DNA of 64,000 nucleotides from contig NZ_JAJHJB010000004.1 of assembly GCF_020819555.1 (NCBI RefSeq), forward strand, positions 124,001 through 188,000, given 5' to 3'. Both the position numbers and the translations under genes were made by a program. The first letter of the stretch is position 1. Each line of letters begins with the position of its first letter. Of this stretch, positions 59,038 to 64,000 are shown one piece after another. Below the pieces are notes generated by a model. That model searched no databases, was not told where the DNA came from, and was given only the letters and a program-made list of their open reading frames with translations. Source of the stretch: Pelosinus baikalensis. Its GTDB lineage: Bacteria > Bacillota > Negativicutes > DSM-13327.

Positions 59038-60327
59038 TTAAACTTTAGGGGCAGGCGGCAGCTTCTTTTGTCCCATATTCAGGATAATGTTTAAAATTAC
59101 GGCTGTTAACGCACCTGTTACAATTCCATTTTCAAAGAACATTTTTAGTAGTGGCGGAAATTTAACAAAGAGATTGGGGACGACAGTGACTCCTAAACCT
59201 AAAGCAACAGAGCAGGCAATAACCAGTAAGTTTTCATTGCTGGCGAAATCAACTTTACTGAGCATTTTAATTCCTGAGGCAACGACGATTCCAAACATGG
59301 CAATCATGGCTCCACCCAGTACGGAATTTGGAATAATCATAGCTAGTGCTGCGAATTTAGGTATCAGTCCTAACACTATGAGCATAAAACCAGCAACAAT
59401 GGTTACATTAGTGGTCTTAGAATGGGAAAGCTGTACGAGGCCAACATTTTGGGAGAATGTTGTATAAGGAAAAGAATTGAAAATACCTCCCAGGATTACA
59501 GCAATTCCTTCGGCTCGATAGCCGCGAGTCAGGTCGGTTTCTGTTATTTTCTTGCCGCAAATCTCACCCAGTGCCATGAAAACTCCTGTTGATTCAATCA
59601 TGCTGACAATTGCAACAACAATCATGGTGATAATTGCACTTGGTTCAAAAGTGGGCATTCCGAAATAGAAGGGAGTGATCATATTAAACCATGAAGCTTG
59701 GGCAACACTGCTGAAGGAAACATTGCCCATTAGTGCCGCGACAATGGTTCCGGCAATTAATCCCAGTAAGACGGAAATAGAACGGATAAATCCTGTGGTA
59801 AAGCGATTTAATAATATGATAAATAATAGCACGCCAAAAGCTAGAGCAAAGTTGGATAGGGAACCAAAATCTGCACTTCCTACACCCCCAGCCACATTGT
59901 TAATGGCGACTGGAACCAATGTGATACCGATAATCGTAACGACAGAACCTGTCACAACAGGCGGGAAGAACGTAACCAGTTTTGAAAAGTAATTTGCGAT
60001 GAGTACCACGAAAAGACCGGAGCATATAATGGAGCCATACATGGCTGTCATACCATACTGGCTTCCAATACTAATCATGGGGAAAACAGCTGTAAAGGTA
60101 CAACCTAGTACAACCGGCAAACCAATTCCACAGAAAGGATTTCGCCATGCTTGCAGCAGAGTGGCAAGACCGGAAGTTAGTAAATCAGCTGCAATAATAT
60201 AACCCATTTGTTCAAAGTTTAATTTAAGAGCGCCGCCAACAATAAGGGGAACGATAATTGCACCAGCGTACATGGCAAGCACATGCTGAGTGCCAAGCAG
60301 ATATGTTTTCCCGGCAGAGTTTTTCAT
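59038..60327 (-). CDS. Xanthine permease, NCS2 family
   Basis: 429 residues, 14 membrane helices of the nucleobase-ascorbate transporter fold. Typical segments: GTQHVLAMYAGAIIVPLIVG at the N-terminus, PVVTGSVVTIIGITLVPVA, the signature SMIESTGVFMALGEICGKK and FNSFPYTTFSQNVGLVQLS. Cotranscribed with xpt and placed under a guanine riboswitch, so xanthine is the likely substrate (PbuX type). The ATG at 60327 has AGGAGG at 7 nt. Confidence 0.92.
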   Translation of the reverse strand: MKNSAGKTYLLGTQHVLAMYAGAIIVPLIVGGALKLNFEQMGYIIAADLLTSGLATLLQAWRNPFCGIGLPVVLGCTFTAVFPMISIGSQYGMTAMYGSIICSGLFVVLIANYFSKLVTFFPPVVTGSVVTIIGITLVPVAINNVAGGVGSADFGSLSNFALAFGVLLFIILLNRFTTGFIRSISVLLGLIAGTIVAALMGNVSFSSVAQASWFNMITPFYFGMPTFEPSAIITMIVVAIVSMIESTGVFMALGEICGKKITETDLTRGYRAEGIAVILGGIFNSFPYTTFSQNVGLVQLSHSKTTNVTIVAGFMLIVLGLIPKFAALAMIIPNSVLGGAMIAMFGIVVASGIKMLSKVDFASNENLLVIACSVALGLGVTVVPNLFVKFPPLLKMFFENGIVTGALTAVILNIILNMGQKKLPPAPKV

Positions 60328-60351
60328 ACACAATCCTCCTAGTGATACTGA

Positions 60352-60921
60352 TTATAGAAAATTGACTTGTCCATTTGAAAAGGAAGCGATTCGAGCTAAC
60401 GATTCTACACGATACCCAGCTTGCAGTAACTTTTGAGCACCAGGCTGGAAGGATTTTTCGATTACAATGCCTATTCCTGTTACTTTTGCATTGGCTTGCT
60501 CCACAATAGATGCTAAACCTGTAGCAGCTTCTCCATTGGCTAGGAAGTCATCGATAATAAGTACATGATCGTCCTCTTGTAGAAATTTTTTAGAGACAAT
60601 AATATTGTTACTCTCGCGCTTTGTAAAGGAATAGACCGTGGTACAGTATAAGGCTTCATTGGAAACCACTGATTTTTTCTTTCTAGCGAAAATGACGGGA
60701 ACATTAAGGATTAGTCCTGCCATTACCGATACGGCGATACCGGAGGATTCAATCGTCAAGATTTTCGTAATCGATTCTCCACTAAAGCGTTTAGCAAACT
60801 CCTCTCCCATTTTCAGCATAAGCTGAGGGTCAATTTGTTGGTTTAAAAAGGAGTCAACTTTGAGTAAGGAGTCGTTTAAAACTTGTCCGTCAGACTGAAT
60901 CCTTTTTTTTAATAAATCCAT
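60352..60921 (-). CDS. xpt: Xanthine phosphoribosyltransferase
   Basis: 189 residues, standard Xpt length. It opens MDLLKKRIQSDGQVL; the PRPP-binding motif is HVLIIDDFLANGEAATGL near residue 125; IESSGIAVSVMAGL is near 60 and ARKKKS near 80. It salvages xanthine to XMP. It lies 24 bp upstream of the permease gene and under the guanine riboswitch, exactly as in Bacillus xpt-pbuX. Confidence 0.93.
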   Translation of the reverse strand: MDLLKKRIQSDGQVLNDSLLKVDSFLNQQIDPQLMLKMGEEFAKRFSGESITKILTIESSGIAVSVMAGLILNVPVIFARKKKSVVSNEALYCTTVYSFTKRESNNIIVSKKFLQEDDHVLIIDDFLANGEAATGLASIVEQANAKVTGIGIVIEKSFQPGAQKLLQAGYRVESLARIASFSNGQVNFL

Positions 60922-60947
60922 AAGCCCTCCTTTAGTTCTTTAAAATA

Positions 60948-61012
60948 AAAAAAGCCCTGATAGGGAATCTCCGCGTTGTAGAAAATGAGCGAAAATTCCC
61001 CATCAGGACTTT
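60948..61012 (-). terminator. Riboswitch expression-platform terminator
   Basis: On the minus strand AGTCCTGATGGGGAAT pairs with ATTCCCTATCAGGGCT before a T-run, 30 bp upstream of xpt. Confidence 0.85.
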
Positions 61013-61102
61013 ATCCTTGGGTGTGGTGTATGATCACCTGTATCATTGGATCACGACTACTAATGAAAGTAACGTAGCGCGTAGACCTTAGATACACTTT
61101 CA

Positions 61103-61168
61103 CTCGTAGACAGGCAATTTACGGCTGCCGGTAGAAACTTCTGGGCCATATCCCCAAAATTATACGAG
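61103..61168 (-). promoter_or_regulatory. Purine (guanine-type) riboswitch aptamer
   Basis: On the minus strand P1 is CTCGTA / TACGAG. Conserved core segments are GGGATATGGCCC, GTTTCTACCGG and CCGTAAATTGCC, then GTCTACGAG. The discriminating base before TACGAG is C, which specifies guanine over adenine. It controls xpt and the permease through the terminator at 60948. Confidence 0.92.
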
Positions 61169-61332
61169 ACTATTTACATGTGGTTTATTGTAGCAGTCTC
61201 AAAACTCATTGTCAATAAAGAGTAACGCTTATTTTGTCGAAAAAACGTATATTTCTAATATTTAACTTTCTTTGCTTCATCAATCCTTTACAATCATTCT
61301 TCTTATCAACTGTATTCGTCGCGATAAGACAA

Positions 61333-61374
61333 TAAATTCCTGTAAAAGCCCTATAAAAACTTGCAGGAATTTTG
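61333..61374 (+). terminator. Orphan terminator-like hairpin
   Basis: AAATTCCTGTAAAAG...CTTGCAGGAATTTTG belongs to the recurrent CCTGCAAG group. No gene ends upstream of it on the plus strand; it lies between the divergent riboswitch leader and the dmsA-like gene. Confidence 0.6.
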
Positions 61375-61482
61375 TCTTCTAATTGTAAATAAGGTAATAT
61401 AGTTACTACTTTTATAAAAGAGCCATTAAACTCTATGTGGTTGGATCTATGTACAAAAATGTAATCAAGGGAGCAAAGAGAT

Positions 61483-63750
61483 ATGACGGATACAACGTTC
61501 CAAGAAGAAACCATAATACGGACATCAGGCTCCCATAATTGCGGCGGTCGCTGCATTGTTAAGGCTCATGTAAAAGGCGGACGCATTATTCGCATTACCA
61601 GTGATGATGAACGTCCCGATACGGATAAAAGACCCCAATTGCGTGGCTGCCTCCGCTGCCGGGCCTACAGGAGCTACTTGTATCATGATGATCGGCTGAA
61701 GTATCCGATGAAGCGAGTCGGCAAACGAGGAGAAGGTCTATTTGAACGTATTTCCTGGGAGGAAGCCCTAGACACGATTGCAGATCATACAAAACGAATT
61801 ATGGCTGAGTATGGTCCAGAGGCTATTTATCTGTCATATGCTACAGGCAATGCAGGGAAGACGTCGGAACGGGTCTGGATGAGACGGCTGCTGGCACTCT
61901 ATGGAGGCTACTTGGATTACTATGGAACATATAGTTCAGCTTGTACGAACGCAGCAACCCCCTATACATATGGGACTGTCAATACTGGCAGCAGCCGAGA
62001 AGACTGGGTTAATTCGAAGCTTATCATTCTGATGGGATTTAACCCGGCGACAACCATTCATGGAACAAATACAGCTTATTATCTAAAAAAAGCGAAGGCA
62101 GCTGGGGCAAAAATCATCTGTATCGATCCACTGTATTCGGATACTGCTATCGCTCTGGCTGATCAGTGGATACCCATACGCCCCACCACCGATAGTGCTC
62201 TTTTGGATGCAATGGCCTATGTGATCATTACAGAAAATCTACAAGATCAGTTATTCTTGGATACCTATTGTCTCGGTTTTGATGAGGATCATATGCCGGA
62301 AGATGTTCCAGCGGGCAACTCATACAAAAGTTATATTCTTGGCACGGGCACAGATCCGGTTCCTAAAACCCCTGCTTGGGCGGAAAGATCAACAGGCATT
62401 CCAAGGGAGATCATTATTCAGCTGGCTAGGGAATATGCCCTAAATAAACCCGGTGCACTCATTCAGGGATTTGGACCCCAGCGCCATGCCTATGGTGAAC
62501 AGCCGCCCCGCAGTGCGGCTGCTCTTGCTGCTATGACAGGAAATATTGGCATAAAAGGCGGCTGGGCCTCTGGCTGCGGTTCACCATGCCGCAAACAGTA
62601 TGTTGGTTCGATTCCCATCAATAACCCCTGCAAAGCAGCGATCTCCATGTACATGTGGCCGCTGGCGATTCAAAAGGGCACTGAACTAGGGAAAAAGGAG
62701 GGCGTCCGGGGTGTTGATAAGCTGTCAGCCAACATTAAACTAATATTTAATCTGGCAGGCAACTGCCTCATCAATCAGCATTCTGATACTAATGGAACGG
62801 CAGAACTGTTAACCGATGAAAAGTTAGCTCAATTTATTGTAGTCAGTGATCATTTTCTTACAAGCAGCGCGAAGTTTGCTGACATTTTGCTGCCGGGTGA
62901 TAATTTCATGGAGCGAGAAGATATTGTATTACCCTGGTCTGCTGGTGATTATGTGTTGTTTATGAATAAGGCAGTGGATACGGTTTATGAATGTCGAAAC
63001 GGATATGACTGGGTCAGGGATTTAGCTGAAAGACTGGAGCTTGCAGATGAATTTACCCAAGGAAGGACGTTAGAAGACTGGCTGCGTTTTATTGTTGATG
63101 AAACCCGCAAGGAAAATCCCGGTTTTCCCTCCTATGAAGAATTTAAAGAAAAGGGTGTGTATGACTGGGAGTATGAGGAACCTGCAATTGCTTTTAAGGA
63201 GCAGATCGAAGATCCCGAGCACCATCCTTTTCCCACCCCTTCTGGGAAAATCGAATTTTTCTCATTACGCTTATGGGAATTAGATAAGCCTGCTGAAGTG
63301 CCTGCCATTCCAAAATATATCCCTGCCTGGGAAGGACCGGAAGATCCCCTGCGAGACACGTATCCGCTGCAATGCATTGGTCATCATACCAAACGGCGCG
63401 TACATTCCATGTTTGACAATAGTGACTGGATGGAGCAGGCAGAAGCACAGGTATTTTGGATTAGCGTATATGATGCAAAAAAGCGCGGCATAAAAAATGG
63501 TGAAAGGGTTTGTATCTATAATGCCCGCGGCAAAGTCATACTCACCGCTAAAGTCACTCCCCGTATTATGCCGGGGGTGGTTTCAATACCCCAGGGGGGC
63601 TGGTGGTCACCTGATAAGGAAGGCATCGACCAACGCGGCTGCATCAATACATTAACCAAATACCAGCCGACACCACTGGCTTTTGCGAATCCTCAACATA
63701 CCAACTTGGTTGAAGTGGTGAAACTGGATCAGATGGAGGCAAAGGGATGA
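61483..63750 (+). CDS. Molybdopterin oxidoreductase, DmsA-like catalytic subunit
   Basis: 755 residues of the DMSO-reductase superfamily. The N-terminal 4Fe-4S site is CGGRCIVKAHVKGG plus CLRC near residue 57. YYGTYSSACTNAATPY near residue 146 contains the region of the Mo-ligand Ser, as in DmsA. Later come NLAGNCLINQHSDTNGT and the C-terminal MGD-binding domain (HHTKRRVHSMFDNSDWM, IPQGGWWSP). There is no twin-arginine leader, so it should stay in the cytoplasm, unlike E. coli DmsA. It overlaps the DmsB-like gene by 4 bp. Confidence 0.87.
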   Translation: MTDTTFQEETIIRTSGSHNCGGRCIVKAHVKGGRIIRITSDDERPDTDKRPQLRGCLRCRAYRSYLYHDDRLKYPMKRVGKRGEGLFERISWEEALDTIADHTKRIMAEYGPEAIYLSYATGNAGKTSERVWMRRLLALYGGYLDYYGTYSSACTNAATPYTYGTVNTGSSREDWVNSKLIILMGFNPATTIHGTNTAYYLKKAKAAGAKIICIDPLYSDTAIALADQWIPIRPTTDSALLDAMAYVIITENLQDQLFLDTYCLGFDEDHMPEDVPAGNSYKSYILGTGTDPVPKTPAWAERSTGIPREIIIQLAREYALNKPGALIQGFGPQRHAYGEQPPRSAAALAAMTGNIGIKGGWASGCGSPCRKQYVGSIPINNPCKAAISMYMWPLAIQKGTELGKKEGVRGVDKLSANIKLIFNLAGNCLINQHSDTNGTAELLTDEKLAQFIVVSDHFLTSSAKFADILLPGDNFMEREDIVLPWSAGDYVLFMNKAVDTVYECRNGYDWVRDLAERLELADEFTQGRTLEDWLRFIVDETRKENPGFPSYEEFKEKGVYDWEYEEPAIAFKEQIEDPEHHPFPTPSGKIEFFSLRLWELDKPAEVPAIPKYIPAWEGPEDPLRDTYPLQCIGHHTKRRVHSMFDNSDWMEQAEAQVFWISVYDAKKRGIKNGERVCIYNARGKVILTAKVTPRIMPGVVSIPQGGWWSPDKEGIDQRGCINTLTKYQPTPLAFANPQHTNLVEVVKLDQMEAKG

Positions 63751-64000
63751 GCAAACAAATGGCATTTTATGTTGAGCAAAAACATTGTACGGGCTGCAGC
63801 GCCTGCCAGATTGCCTGCAAAGATAAGCATAATCTACCTGTCGGTCAGAATTTTAGACGAATTCATGCCTATGAAGGCGGCGGTTTTACCATTTCCGGCA
63901 ATGTTGTTCATCAAAATACATATGCCTATTGGATACCGGTTAGCTGCAATCATTGTGTAGATGCTCCTTGCATTGCCGTGTGTCCAAGTAAAGCGATATA
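63747..64000 (+). CDS. DmsB-like 4Fe-4S electron-transfer subunit (partial)
   Basis: The first ~84 residues are present and the gene runs off the window. CTGCSACQIACKDKHNL gives the first ferredoxin cluster and CNHCVDAPCIAVCPSKAI the second. This is the four-cluster electron-transfer subunit that normally connects DmsA to a DmsC membrane anchor, expected just beyond the window. It starts with ATGA overlap with the catalytic gene, behind AAAGGG. Confidence 0.88.
   Translation, partial: MSKQMAFYVEQKHCTGCSACQIACKDKHNLPVGQNFRRIHAYEGGGFTISGNVVHQNTYAYWIPVSCNHCVDAPCIAVCPSKAI

Noticed and set aside
1..64000. CRISPR arrays, rRNA, tRNA, intact insertion sequences
   Set aside because: No regularly spaced repeats, rRNA core segments, tRNA cloverleaves or transposase genes were seen on reading the window.

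Overview
The window looks like chromosome of an anaerobic, diderm, spore-forming Firmicute, most likely class Negativicutes, family Sporomusaceae (Pelosinus/Sporomusa-like). This is inferred from the mix of content and not from a marker gene. Shine-Dalgarno sites and sigma-A promoters are strong and of Firmicute type, and there are Firmicute riboswitches (yybP-ykoY Mn2+, guanine), a ThiT S component and a sporulation-type histidine kinase. These sit beside outer-membrane-type machinery: an RND pump with its adaptor, a second lone adaptor, and a DmsAB-like molybdoenzyme. No rRNA, tRNA, CRISPR array or intact transposase was seen.

Layout. 0-10.5 kb: LysR regulator, QueG-like Fe-S protein, a flagellin/metalloprotease fusion (flagellinolysin type), CGGC protein, MATE pump, the two-gene radical SAM DNA-repair-like pair, an alpha/beta hydrolase and an FAH-family enzyme. 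10.8-17.7 kb: a mannose-linked glycan cluster (two GT4 enzymes, GH130, an alpha/alpha-barrel protein, ManC). 17.8-22.8 kb: TetR-controlled RND efflux operon. 23.3-30.2 kb: RpiR regulator, DcuC transporter, M20 peptidase, thiamine pyrophosphokinase + ThiT, sensor kinase. 30.3-34 kb: an unusual cassette of two PL9-like beta-helix proteins around a small sigma-factor operon, with three copies of one upstream element. 34-44.4 kb: lone MFP, M23 peptidase, TSUP exporter with a 57-residue membrane protein, LysR + DAP dehydrogenase, a MarR operon flanked by two palindromic operators, and a GntR-controlled ABC exporter. 44.4-50 kb: Mn riboswitch driving a frameshifted TerC gene, a secreted paralogue, AbgA-like hydrolase, EamA and LysR. 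50-58.9 kb: ROK regulator, GntP/CitM-like transporter, hydantoinase-A protein, a zincin-like protein and an FAD oxidoreductase, then a sigma-54 activator and isoaspartyl dipeptidase gene that have both lost their 5' ends at a shared junction. 59-61.2 kb: xanthine permease and Xpt under a guanine riboswitch. 61.5 kb-end: DmsA-like and partial DmsB-like genes.

Repeats. Three families of non-coding palindromic elements are visible. Family A has three ~95-bp copies and family B two ~88-bp copies; they share GAACC...GGTTC type ends. A third MITE-like family (two copies) has CTAGTA-containing inverted ends and a nearly invariant GCGGAGGAGCCGCGCA core. One of its copies supplies the stop codon of the FAH gene.

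The most promising undescribed features are the sigma/PL9 cassette with its covarying stem-loop, the MITE-like family, the hydantoinase operon with an embedded zincin, and the proteolytic flagellin. All functions are read from sequence motifs by eye; no database search was run.
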